64,000 nt of DNA from Acidobacteriota bacterium (GTDB lineage: Bacteria; Acidobacteriota; Terriglobia; Terriglobales; Acidobacteriaceae). The DNA is taken from assembly GCA_018268855.1 (NCBI GenBank), contig JAFDVR010000008.1, positions 124,001 through 188,000 on the forward strand. The letters are read 5' to 3'. The notes under the pieces were generated by a model. That model worked only from the letters and a program-made list of their open reading frames with translations. It was not told where the DNA came from and ran no database searches. A program made the position numbers and the translations under genes. Within the stretch, counting starts at the first letter, position 1. Each line of letters starts with the position of its first letter. Below, piece by piece: positions 23,694 through 31,831 of this stretch.

Positions 23694-26600
23694 TTAGTGG
23701 ATATCAAACTGTTCCGGACTGAGTGCAGGATCGCTCTTCACCAGGATTGTCTTGCGCGTCATCTCTTCCATGTCGTGTAGCCACCGTGAGCCGTCGGCCT
23801 TCAACTGCTTCACTACATCTGGATGGACACGTAGCATCATGTCGTCCTTCTCAATATGGCGATACATCTTCCGCATCTCCACATAGATTTCATTAGCCAC
23901 CGTCAGGGGCGACTTCACCATGCCGGTGCCGCTGCACACCGCGCACGGCGTAGACAGCGTCCGCTCCAGCGACTGCCTCACACGCTTGCGCGTAATCGCC
24001 ACCAATCCAAAGTCGTTGAACTGCAGAACCTTTGAAGGCGCGCGATCTGTCTTCAACTCTTCTTCCAGCGCGGCCAGCACCTTGTGCCGGTTCTTGCGGT
24101 CGTCCATGTCGATAAAGTCGATCACAATGATGCCGCCCAGATCACGCAGACGAATCTGCCGCACGATCTCCGGAATAGCATCGAGGTTCGTCTTCACGAT
24201 GGTGTCTTCCAACCGGGCCGTCTTGCCGACGTATTTGCCGGTGTTGATGTCGATAGCCACCAGCGCCTCGGTCTGGTTAATTACGATCGATCCACCCGAT
24301 TTGAGCCACACCTTGCTCTTCAGCGCCTTGTCGATCTCCTGCGAGATGCCGAACTGTTCAAACAGCGGCGTCTCCTTGGTGTAGAGCTTCACGCGCCGCA
24401 CCAGCGAAGGCTGGAAGCGTTGCAGGAAGCGCAGCACCCGCTCGTACTCCGCTTCAGTGTCGACCCAGATAGCGGAGAAATTGTCCGTCACCTGATCGCG
24501 CAGAATGCGCTCGACAAGGTTGAGATCGTGGTAAATAAGCGCAGGCGATTTTGAGCTTTCGCTGCGCGATTTGATGTCGTTCCACAGGTTGATGAGGAAG
24601 CGCAGATCGCTGCGCAGTTCTTCTTCACTGGCACCCTCAGCAGCCGTGCGTACGATGAATCCGCCCGTCGCATCGCCTTTTTCAGAGAGAAGAATGCTCT
24701 TCAAACGGCGGCGCTCATCATCGCTGGAAATCTTGCGCGAAACACCCGTGTGGTTCACCGTCGGCATAAACACCAGGAAGCGGCCCGGCAGAGCGATATG
24801 CGATGTAATGCGCGCGCCCTTCTTGGCAATCGGCTCCTTGGCAATCTGCACCAGGATCTCCTGCCCCGGCTTCAACAGTTCGTTGATGGCCGGAAGGTCC
24901 TGCGTCTGCATGCTCTGGCGGCTGCGCCCGCGGCCACCACTGCGGCGATCACGTCCGCCACCACGACGATCATCGCGGCGTCCGCCACGGCGGCGCGGCT
25001 CGCGTGTGGAAGTTGCGCGCTCACCTTCTTCGCCTTCAGCCTCTTCCCGCGCCGCTTCGGCTTCATCCAGATCGTCATCGTCTTCGTCTATGTGGTCGAT
25101 ATCGTGCGCGAACACCCCAAGGTGCGAGTCTCCCTCGAGCGTCTCTTCCTCCGTCTCAAAATCGTCGTCATCCTGTGCATGCGCATGCACATGGTCGAGA
25201 TGAAACTCATCACCTTCGATCTCTTCTTCTTCGATGGTGCCTTCGCCAAAGTGGAATGGCGTAGTCTGCGCCTCAGCCAGAGGAACGCTCTGCACTGCGC
25301 CTTCATGTGCGATAGGAGCAGCAGGCGACGGCAGATCATGCTGCGGCAACTCGCTTCCTTCACGGGAAATCATCTCGCCCGTCGGCTGCATGGTAGTGAA
25401 GTCATGCTCACGAGTAGCTTGTTCTTCTGCTGCCTTGCGTGCCGCGGCTTCCTTCTCAGCCTTCGCAGCGGCGCGACGCTCACGCCACCGTAGAAATCCC
25501 GAACGCGGCGCGTCCTTACGCGCACTCGCACTTTCACCTTCCTGCGGCTCGTATTCCTGCGGAGCCTGTGCGGATTCAGTCTGCGGCGCAGTTTCCGCAG
25601 CAGCATCGATCTCGTTCTCAGCAACCTGCGGCTCGGCAGCAATTTCCGCTTCACGCTCCGCACCGGCAAACCCAGCAGCCGACTCCGGCTCCGGGCTCTC
25701 GATCACCTCTTCAAACTCTTCTTCAAAGACAGGGGCTTCCGTCTCGGCGACAAAGTGCTGTACGTTCTCGTTCACGCCATGCGAAGCTTGCGCCTCGTCG
25801 GCGGGAGCGGCAAACGTCTCCACCTGTTCTTCTTCGATGGTAGGTGCGGCAACCAACTCAGCGTGCGAGGTTGCCCCACGTTCCTCGCGGCGGCCACGAC
25901 CACGACCGTCACGGCGTCCACGGCCACGATCACGTCCTCCACGCTCCCGGCGTCCACGCTCTTCACGATGTCCGGAGCGCTCTTCAGTATGGGATTCGCC
26001 TGCATCGTCGGCACGCGGGCCGCGCGGACGGATCGTCTCACCCGGCAACACCAGACCGCCGTCCCAGCCAACAGCAACAAACTCTTCAACCGGCTTCTGC
26101 TCTGCCGGTGCAGCCGACTCCTGAAATTCCTCAATGGGAAACGCCTCAGGGTTGTACTTGCGCAGCTTCTCGCCGGGCAGAACGATCGGCTCGCCCGCAG
26201 GCGCATCGCTCACATCGTCTGAGTCGGCAATGTATCCATAGCCTTCGGAACGAGGCGCGCGATCTCCGCGATCACGACGCCCGCGGCCCCCACCCCGATC
26301 ATCGCGCCGTCCACCACGGCGGCGCTCGCCACGCTCACGACGCGGGCGCTCCTCAGGGGGTGCTTCTTCGCCCAGTGGCGCTTCTACATAACCTTCGTCG
26401 GCAGCACCCATAAGCTCCGGCGCAACCTGGTCGTCGCTCTCGACAAACTCCGGCTCAGCCGAAACCTGTGCTTCGCCCTCGCGCGGTTCGCGGCTGCCAC
26501 GGCGGCGGCCACGGCGCCCGCGCCAGCGGCGCGCGCCACCTTCGCCAGTTCCCTCTTCTTCGACCGAAGCTGCAGTCTCTTCACCAGGCGGCAGTTCGCC

Positions 26601-26975
26601 ATACGGGGAGTCCACCGAAACCGCCGGCAACTCATCTCCCGGCCCACGGCGCTCGCGGCGGTCACGGCCGCGTCCACGTTCTCGTCCGCCGTGCTCGCTC
26701 TTCTGCGGAGCGGCATCAGCCGAGTCGAATTCCTCCGAGTCGCCCTGCTCCTCCATAAAGTCGGTCACATAGAGGAACGCATCGCGCTCGAGACCGATGT
26801 CCACAAACGCCGACTGCATGCCCGGAAGCACGCGCGTTACTTTTCCGTTGTAAATCGAGCCCGCGAGTGTGTACTCATTCTCGCGCTCGTAATAGATCTC
26901 CCGCAGATCGTCATTTTCGACAATCGCCAGCCGCGTCTCATGCGGCGTGGAGGAGATATAGATTTCTTTCGACAT
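23694..26975 (-). CDS. rng: ribonuclease E/G with a ~610-residue insertion in the S1 domain
   Basis: 1093 residues. The N-terminal 75 residues (KEIYISSTPHETRLAIVEN, GSIYNGKVTRVLPGMQSAFVDIGLERDAFLYV) are the first half of the RNase E/G S1 domain. The sequence then leaves the family for about 610 residues rich in Arg, Gly, Asp and Glu, with many RGGRR/RGRRD runs and acidic stretches. From about residue 690 (INELLKPGQEILVQI) it returns to S1 and the catalytic domain: AIDINTGKYVG, VIDFIDMDDRKN with metal-binding Asp residues, and the zinc-link CAVCSGTG. It should process rRNA, tRNA and mRNA 5' ends. The insertion probably binds RNA or partner proteins. Confidence 0.9.
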   Translation of the reverse strand: MSKEIYISSTPHETRLAIVENDDLREIYYERENEYTLAGSIYNGKVTRVLPGMQSAFVDIGLERDAFLYVTDFMEEQGDSEEFDSADAAPQKSEHGGRERGRGRDRRERRGPGDELPAVSVDSPYGELPPGEETAASVEEEGTGEGGARRWRGRRGRRRGSREPREGEAQVSAEPEFVESDDQVAPELMGAADEGYVEAPLGEEAPPEERPRRERGERRRGGRRDDRGGGRGRRDRGDRAPRSEGYGYIADSDDVSDAPAGEPIVLPGEKLRKYNPEAFPIEEFQESAAPAEQKPVEEFVAVGWDGGLVLPGETIRPRGPRADDAGESHTEERSGHREERGRRERGGRDRGRGRRDGRGRGRREERGATSHAELVAAPTIEEEQVETFAAPADEAQASHGVNENVQHFVAETEAPVFEEEFEEVIESPEPESAAGFAGAEREAEIAAEPQVAENEIDAAAETAPQTESAQAPQEYEPQEGESASARKDAPRSGFLRWRERRAAAKAEKEAAARKAAEEQATREHDFTTMQPTGEMISREGSELPQHDLPSPAAPIAHEGAVQSVPLAEAQTTPFHFGEGTIEEEEIEGDEFHLDHVHAHAQDDDDFETEEETLEGDSHLGVFAHDIDHIDEDDDDLDEAEAAREEAEGEEGERATSTREPRRRGGRRDDRRGGGRDRRSGGRGRSRQSMQTQDLPAINELLKPGQEILVQIAKEPIAKKGARITSHIALPGRFLVFMPTVNHTGVSRKISSDDERRRLKSILLSEKGDATGGFIVRTAAEGASEEELRSDLRFLINLWNDIKSRSESSKSPALIYHDLNLVERILRDQVTDNFSAIWVDTEAEYERVLRFLQRFQPSLVRRVKLYTKETPLFEQFGISQEIDKALKSKVWLKSGGSIVINQTEALVAIDINTGKYVGKTARLEDTIVKTNLDAIPEIVRQIRLRDLGGIIVIDFIDMDDRKNRHKVLAALEEELKTDRAPSKVLQFNDFGLVAITRKRVRQSLERTLSTPCAVCSGTGMVKSPLTVANEIYVEMRKMYRHIEKDDMMLRVHPDVVKQLKADGSRWLHDMEEMTRKTILVKSDPALSPEQFDIH

Positions 26976-27749
26976 GCCTTGCTCGTTTCTGTCGCAAGCA
27001 GAAGGCGTGAGTTCTCAAGGGAATGGAGAGAAAGGAATTAGGAACGAGGCGAAAACAGACCGCAGCCGTGCGGCGATCCCGGCCCTGCGGCCCAGACCCC
27101 ATTCGACTTGCTGTTTACCGCTGCTTGATTCTGCAAAGCTCTCGTACCAAGGCGACTGCGCGGAGTTGGTGGCCCACTCAACCTTCCACAATGAGGCGGG
27201 GCCGTTTGCCGTCCGGCGGCGTCCGTTTCCAAATCTGTCCAGTTCCCGGAGAGCGCCTGGCTCCTGCCCGTCGACTGTAAATAATCAAAATTCTGTTGGC
27301 CGCTGCCGGCGACCGTGTCGCACCCTGGCCAGCGGGTTCTTTCTGGCATCTGGGATGTAACTTCAGATGCTGTAGTCATTGTGCACTATCGCGAAGCCTT
27401 CTGGCGAATCCACAGGGGTGCCGGAACTGGCTCCTCCATAGGCACTTGTCCACCTGCGCAGGACGGTGCGTCATGCACCCGCCAATTTCAAATTTCATCC
27501 CGTCCATGTGCCGGATTTATAGGTCGAACTCGATATACTTAAATTAAGGCCTGATTTAGTTGTTTTTGCCCAATTGGGCGTAAAAGACAGCTAAGTGCAA
27601 CAGGATGAAGATTTTGCCAGTAACTTCTGCAAAATGAAGTATTTGGAGATACCTCATTTTGTAAGTTGTTGTTTTTTCAGGGTATTACAAATTGATCTAG
27701 GGGGGGAGGGGGTACTCCACCCTCTCCCCACCCTGAGAGAAAGAGCCAC
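26976..27749. other. 774-bp non-coding interval between RNase E/G and serA
   Basis: No convincing protein gene lies here. The left part (27050-27320) is GC-rich with many short complementary blocks and could be a long 5' untranslated region of the RNase gene on the minus strand, as known for rne autoregulation. The right part (27480-27680) is AT-rich and contains the palindrome GCCCAATTGGGC (27568-27579), a possible -10 TATACT (27534-27539), a 10-codon ORF and a hairpin upstream of serA. I compared it by eye with RNase P, tmRNA, SRP and 6S RNA signatures and saw no match. Confidence 0.5.
27605..27678 (+). promoter_or_regulatory. serA leader: 10-codon ORF overlapping a terminator-like hairpin
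   Basis: ATG at 27605 opens a 10-codon ORF (MKILPVTSAK) preceded by CAACAGG. Its stop falls in a hairpin formed by CAAAATGA (27630-27637) and TCATTTTG (27654-27661), extended by GTAT/ATAC with loop TTGGAG. The T-rich run TTGTTGTTTTTTC (27666-27678) follows. No plus-strand gene precedes it, so it may act within a serA leader transcript. Ser and Thr codons are not enriched, so attenuation by serine is not indicated by the peptide. Confidence 0.35.
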
Positions 27750-29357
27750 ATGAAGATCGTTCTCGCCGAAAAAGTTTCGCCCGCCACACTCGCCGTTCTC
27801 AAGCAGGAGTCCGACTGGAACGTTGTGACGCACGACCAGATCAAGGATGGCCTCGCCAACGAATTGGCTGACGCCGACGCCCTCGTCGTCCGCTCCGCTG
27901 TGCAAGTAGATGCCAAGCTGCTGGAGTCCGCCCCCAAGCTCCGCGTCATTGGGCGCGCCGGCGTAGGCGTGGATAACATCGACGCTCCCGCCGCCACGCA
28001 TCGCGGCATCGTGGTGATGAACACCCCCGGCGCCAACGCCGTTGCCGTCGCCGAGTTGACCCTTGGCCTGATGGTCACCATGGCCCGCTCCATCCCGCGC
28101 GCCAACTCCACTATGCACGCCGGCAAGTGGGAGAAGAAGACCCTGCAGGGCACCGAACTGCGCGGCAAGACGCTCGGCATCGTGGGCCTCGGACGCATCG
28201 GTCTTGAAGTTGCCCGCCGCGCTCGCGCCTTTGGCATGGAACTTATCGGTTACGATCCGTTTGTTGCTCCCGTGATCGCGCGCGAAAACGGCGTCACGCT
28301 CGTCGCCATTGACGACCTCTTCCGCAACTCCGACTACATCTCGCTGCACGTCGGCCTCACGCCGCAGACCGAAGGCCTCATCAACGCGCACTCCATCGCC
28401 ATCATGAAGAAGGGCGTGCGCATCCTCAACTGCGCGCGCGGCGAACTGATCGTGGACGAAGCACTGGTCGAAGGTCTTAAGTCTGGCCAGGTCGGCGGCG
28501 CAGCGCTCGACGTCTTTACCAAGGAGCCGCTGAAGGATTCCGCATACTTTGAGTTGGATAACGTGTATCTCTCTCCACACATCGCCGGATCGACCGACGA
28601 AGCGCAGGAGGCCATCGGAATCCAGCTTGCCAACCAGGTTCGCGACTATCTGAAGCTCGGCGTGGTGCAGAACGCCGTCAACGTGCCTTCCCTCTCGCGC
28701 GAAGAGTATGTCGATGTCGCTCCGTTCGTCGATCTGGCATCGCGTCTTGGCGGCTTCCTCTCGCATGCCACGCCCGGCAATCTGGAGAGCATCCAGATCA
28801 CCTACGGTGGACGCCTCGCGCAGATGAAGACCGACCTGCTGCGCAACGCTGTGCTCGCAGGCATCCTCGGCGACAGCGATCAGGTGAACCAGATCAACGC
28901 CGCTGCTGTCGCGCAGGAGCGCGGCCTCCGCGTGCAGGAAGACAAGAAGGAGTTCACGCAGGGTGGTGCCGGAACGGTGCTCAAGCTCGCGCTGCACTCC
29001 GCGGAAGGCGATGTGACCGCCTCGGCCACGGTGCTGCACGGCAACTCGCCGCGCCTGCTCGCGTTCGACGGCATCGACATTGAAGCTCCGCTCACTGGCA
29101 CACTCATCTTCATCCGCAATCACGATGTGCCCGGCGTCATCGGCCGCATCGGCACCATCCTCGGTGAGCACCAGATCAACGTAGCCAACTTCGCGCTCGG
29201 CCGCAACGTCCGCTCGCAAAAGGTGCCACAGGGACAGGCCATCGCCGTAGTCCAGGTGGACGTGCCGAGCGTCGCCAAGCTGCAGCCGGCCATCGAAGCA
29301 CTCAAGAAGGTGGAAGCGATCGTCAATGTGCGCGTGGTCGATCTGCCCAGGCTGTAA
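27750..29357 (+). CDS. serA: D-3-phosphoglycerate dehydrogenase
   Basis: 535 residues. It oxidises 3-phosphoglycerate with NAD+, the first step of serine synthesis. Substrate and NAD domains: VVRSAVQVDAKLL, RAGVGVDNID, the Rossmann loop GLGRIG, NCARGELIVDE with catalytic Arg, and SPHIAGSTDEAQEA with the His of the Glu-His pair. An intervening (ASB) domain follows at about 320-450. A C-terminal ACT domain (LIFIRNHDVPGVIGRIGTILGEHQINVANFALGR) probably binds serine for feedback inhibition. This is the long type 1 form. The start is preceded by AGAGAAAGAG. Confidence 0.96.
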   Translation: MKIVLAEKVSPATLAVLKQESDWNVVTHDQIKDGLANELADADALVVRSAVQVDAKLLESAPKLRVIGRAGVGVDNIDAPAATHRGIVVMNTPGANAVAVAELTLGLMVTMARSIPRANSTMHAGKWEKKTLQGTELRGKTLGIVGLGRIGLEVARRARAFGMELIGYDPFVAPVIARENGVTLVAIDDLFRNSDYISLHVGLTPQTEGLINAHSIAIMKKGVRILNCARGELIVDEALVEGLKSGQVGGAALDVFTKEPLKDSAYFELDNVYLSPHIAGSTDEAQEAIGIQLANQVRDYLKLGVVQNAVNVPSLSREEYVDVAPFVDLASRLGGFLSHATPGNLESIQITYGGRLAQMKTDLLRNAVLAGILGDSDQVNQINAAAVAQERGLRVQEDKKEFTQGGAGTVLKLALHSAEGDVTASATVLHGNSPRLLAFDGIDIEAPLTGTLIFIRNHDVPGVIGRIGTILGEHQINVANFALGRNVRSQKVPQGQAIAVVQVDVPSVAKLQPAIEALKKVEAIVNVRVVDLPRL

Positions 29358-29363
29358 GAAATA

Positions 29364-29404
29364 TTTGTTTTACCTGCCGTACACGATGCGGCAGGTAAAA
29401 CAAA
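29364..29404 (+). terminator. long perfect hairpin after serA
   Basis: TTTGTTTTACCTGCCG (29364-29379) and its exact complement (29389-29404) form a 16-bp stem with a 9-nt loop. T-rich sequence is on the 5' arm, and the complementary A-run makes it symmetric, so it could act in both directions. Two further small hairpins (AGCGGC/GCCGCT at 29421-29438 and GGGCTTTAGCCC at 29459-29470) follow before fmdB. Confidence 0.7.
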
Positions 29405-29499
29405 CTTAAAACAGATTAAAAGCGGCTTTTAGGCCGCTGTTTAGAAGTTCGCAAAATAGGGCTTTAGCCCTGGCACTACAAACGAAGGAACAACACACG

Positions 29500-29841
29500 A
29501 TGCCCCTCTACGAATACGAATGTAAGAGCTGCCATCGCCGCGTGGAGAAGCGGCAGAAGTTCTCCGATCCGCCGCTGACGGAATGCCCGCACTGCGGCGG
29601 CGCAATGGAGAAGTGCCTCACCGCACCCGCCGTGCAGTTCAAAGGCGGCGGCTGGTACGCCGACGGCTACGGCAACAAAAAGAGTGGAAGCTCCACCGAG
29701 AGCAAATCCTCCACCTCTTCTGATAAGCCCTCAAGTGAAAGCGCCTCGTCCTCATCCAGCGACAGCGCAAAAACAACAACGCCGGCAGCCTCATCGGCAA
29801 CACCGGCGTCCACAGCTTCAAGCTCATCCGACAAGAAATAA
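29500..29841 (+). CDS. FmdB-family zinc-ribbon protein with a Ser-rich tail
   Basis: 113 residues. The N-terminal 45 residues are the FmdB/CxxC_CXXC_SSSS zinc ribbon: MPLYEYECKSCHRRVE with Cys8 and Cys11, TECPHCGG with Cys29 and Cys32, then a hydrophobic LTAPAVQFKGGGWY. The rest is a low-complexity Ser/Thr/Lys/Ala tail. FmdB relatives are linked to formamidase or amidase regulation, but most have no known role. A good Shine-Dalgarno (GAAGGA) precedes the ATG. Confidence 0.87.
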   Translation: MPLYEYECKSCHRRVEKRQKFSDPPLTECPHCGGAMEKCLTAPAVQFKGGGWYADGYGNKKSGSSTESKSSTSSDKPSSESASSSSSDSAKTTTPAASSATPASTASSSSDKK

Positions 29842-29844
29842 CTT

Positions 29845-29877
29845 GTCATTCTGAGCGAAGCGAAGAATCTACTTTTC
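29845..29877. repeat. GTCATTCTGAGCGAAGCGAAGAATCT repeat fragment
   Basis: GTCATTCTGAGCGAAG at 29845, followed by CGAAGAATCT, is the same class as the outer and inner arms of the 11961-12070 element (GTCATCCTGA and GAAGGATCT). Only one arm is present. It leads straight into a terminator hairpin. Confidence 0.5.
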
Positions 29878-29904
29878 AAAGGGAGCGCGAAGCGCTCCCT
29901 TTTT
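29878..29904. terminator. terminator between fmdB and the DUF6496 gene
   Basis: GGGAGCGC (29881-29888) and GCGCTCCC (29892-29899) form an 8-bp GC-rich stem with loop GAA. TTTTT follows on the plus strand, and AAAG precedes it, so the complementary strand also ends in CTTT. It serves the convergent fmdB and DUF6496 genes. Confidence 0.85.
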
Positions 29905-29906
29905 CA

Positions 29907-30281
29907 TTACGACTTCTTCGGCGGGACCTTCTTGCCTTCCTTGCGGGCCTTCGAAAGTCCGATCGCAATCGCCTGCTTGCGGCTCTTCACCTTGCCGCCT
30001 TTGCCGCCAGGACCGCTCTTCGCTTCGCCGCGTTTGTACTCATGCATCTCCTTCTTCACGTCCTTGCTGGCGGAAGGAGAGTACTTACGGCCAGACGACT
30101 TCTTCGAAGAACTCTTCTTATGTGAAGAAGATCCTTTCTTGCTGGATGCTTTTTTCGTAGAAGACTTCTTGCTCGACGCCTTCTTCGTGGAAGATTTCTT
30201 CGAAGAAGACTTTTTGCTGCTTGCCTTCTTCGTCGAACCCTTTTTGCTGCTCGACTTCTTGCTTGCCTTTTTCGTTGCCAT
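29907..30281 (-). CDS. Lys/Ser-rich histone H1-like DUF6496 protein
   Basis: 124 residues from the ATG at 30281, which is 6 nt after GGAGGTG. The N-terminal 65 residues are repeats of KKASSKK, KKSS and STKK, very basic and without hydrophobic residues, like histone H1 tails. The C-terminal 55 residues (KYSPSASKDVKKEMHEYKRGE, KVKSRKQAIAIGLSKARKEG) match DUF6496. It probably binds DNA or RNA and may help compact the nucleoid. This is inferred from composition. Confidence 0.82.
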   Translation of the reverse strand: MATKKASKKSSSKKGSTKKASSKKSSSKKSSTKKASSKKSSTKKASSKKGSSSHKKSSSKKSSGRKYSPSASKDVKKEMHEYKRGEAKSGPGGKGGKVKSRKQAIAIGLSKARKEGKKVPPKKS

Positions 30282-30349
30282 CGTTGGCACCTCCCTGATG
30301 ATGGAGCCATTTCACTCCACCCGATGAGATGCGTGCAAGACGAAACACG

Positions 30350-31807
30350 TCAACGACGAAACCAAAGCGTCAACACTGTAATGCTCGCGATCAACACTCC
30401 AATCGCAACACACACTCTCCATCGCCACCAGTTTGCACGATGCAATGCACCTCGCTGCCAAGCTGCATACGAACGTTGCACATCGTCGCGCAATCCGGGA
30501 ATCGTAATGCGCGCAAAGTCATCCGTCGGCAGTGAACCGAAGACGCGCTCTGCATCCGGCGCGCGTCCATCGTCCTTCGGTACAGCTTCCATCAGCTTCG
30601 TGATCTCCTCATCTGGCTGATCGTGGAAAAACTCCGTGCGCGCTGTGTTGGGAAACAACGTTGTCTTCCCTGTCATCTTCATCTCAATCGCGCCGATGGA
30701 GTCCTGACACACACCGAGAGCGTAATACCCACCGAACGGCAGATCGGGATGTTTTGCATGCAGCATGCTGTATGCACGAACAAACTTGCCAGCGAGTCTC
30801 GTCACCTCAATCGCCTGCGCGCCACGGTACTCATGCGCATGCCGTCCCATCACCCAAGGCTGATTGAGCCAATCATTGGTGCGGAACTCAGCCTTGCCAT
30901 CAATGCCGAAGTAGAACGTCACATCCGCATTCACCTTCGGTCCAGTGATGATCCACTCATACTCCGCATGCGCAACAGGAACGAGCAATGGTCGCGGCCG
31001 CTGCCACCAATGCTCTGCAGGCACCAGCCATCCACTATTGATCCAGAACGGCATCTCAACATCCTGTCCTCTGTAGTGGAAATGACCAAAGTTCGCGAAG
31101 TAGCGCACATCCGCAACCGTTATCTGATGTCCGGACTGCATGAGTACTTCCATCAACTCTTCAGGAGTTGTGGCCGGTTTGCCACCGAGCCTTGCAGTGA
31201 ATGCCGCGACACTTACGCCATTCATGGCAAGGCGATTCATCACATCAGCCAGGCGTTGGCTCTCCGGCCGCATTGGAGCCAGCCGTGGATCAGGCCCATC
31301 ACCGCGCACAACGTCTGCGCCAAGAGAAACTGCATCTTCCTTAAATGGCGGCAGCTTTGAGGGCCGGTCGAAATCCTCCTCGCCTCCCTTGTCCAGCGCG
31401 TACGTTCCGAGGTCGAGATACTTCCATCCATCTGCACTCGTGCTGCTGTTTGTGAGGACGTGTTCTGCAATATGAACGGAACGCGTGATGCTTTTCGTCG
31501 TCCAACCGGGGAAGCGGTCGAGTCCGCCCCAATCCTTGCCAAGAATGAGCTTACGGAAGGTATCAAAGAGTTCTGGCGTGAGATAGGCTCCTGCTTTCTC
31601 ACCTTTATTGAGTTGCGCGAGCAGTCTTTCCGTAAAGCCGGGTTGCGCATCCAGGTCGCGCATCATTTCCGAAAGCATGATCGTATTCGGAGGCATGGCA
31701 GCGCGGTCTGCAGCAATGGCCGCTGACGGTGCTGGCGCAGTTAAATGGCATCCGCTCGCGAATACGAGCGGCGCCAGAACAGCGATATGTCGAAGTGTGC
31801 GGCGCAT
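30350..31807 (-). CDS. membrane-anchored lipoprotein of unknown function
   Basis: 485 residues. The start has a lipobox (LVFASGC), so the protein should be lipidated at the Cys and exported. A large soluble region with many Trp, His and charged residues follows (HFHYRGQDVEMPFWINSGWLVPAEHWWQ). A C-terminal membrane helix (WWRWRVCVAIGVLIASITVLTLWF) is flanked by Arg, an unusual pairing with an N-terminal lipid anchor. No catalytic motif is recognised. It lies 24 nt after gatB and may be co-transcribed with it. Confidence 0.7.
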   Translation of the reverse strand: MRRTLRHIAVLAPLVFASGCHLTAPAPSAAIAADRAAMPPNTIMLSEMMRDLDAQPGFTERLLAQLNKGEKAGAYLTPELFDTFRKLILGKDWGGLDRFPGWTTKSITRSVHIAEHVLTNSSTSADGWKYLDLGTYALDKGGEEDFDRPSKLPPFKEDAVSLGADVVRGDGPDPRLAPMRPESQRLADVMNRLAMNGVSVAAFTARLGGKPATTPEELMEVLMQSGHQITVADVRYFANFGHFHYRGQDVEMPFWINSGWLVPAEHWWQRPRPLLVPVAHAEYEWIITGPKVNADVTFYFGIDGKAEFRTNDWLNQPWVMGRHAHEYRGAQAIEVTRLAGKFVRAYSMLHAKHPDLPFGGYYALGVCQDSIGAIEMKMTGKTTLFPNTARTEFFHDQPDEEITKLMEAVPKDDGRAPDAERVFGSLPTDDFARITIPGLRDDVQRSYAAWQRGALHRANWWRWRVCVAIGVLIASITVLTLWFRR

Positions 31808-31831
31808 ATCAGCCTATAGCTGAGATGCAGG

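Noticed and set aside
27050-27320. Possible RNase P, tmRNA, SRP or 6S RNA
   Set aside because: I looked for the RNase P GAGGAAAGTCC and ACAGAA blocks, tmRNA ends and the SRP GGAAG loop on both strands and found none. A 6S-like bulged rod could not be confirmed by eye.
27038-27379. A 113-codon minus-strand frame upstream of the RNase gene
   Set aside because: Its composition resembles random GC-rich DNA, with no ribosome site or known motif.
27733-27739. CTGAGAG near serA as part of a TPP riboswitch
   Set aside because: Only this short word is present. The other conserved TPP blocks are missing and serA is not a thiamine gene.
27654-29219. A 521-codon open frame on the minus strand opposite serA
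   Set aside because: It is the antisense shadow of serA in GC-rich DNA. It has no ribosome site, no family match, and a composition of repeated Val/Asp/Gly/His typical of shadow frames.
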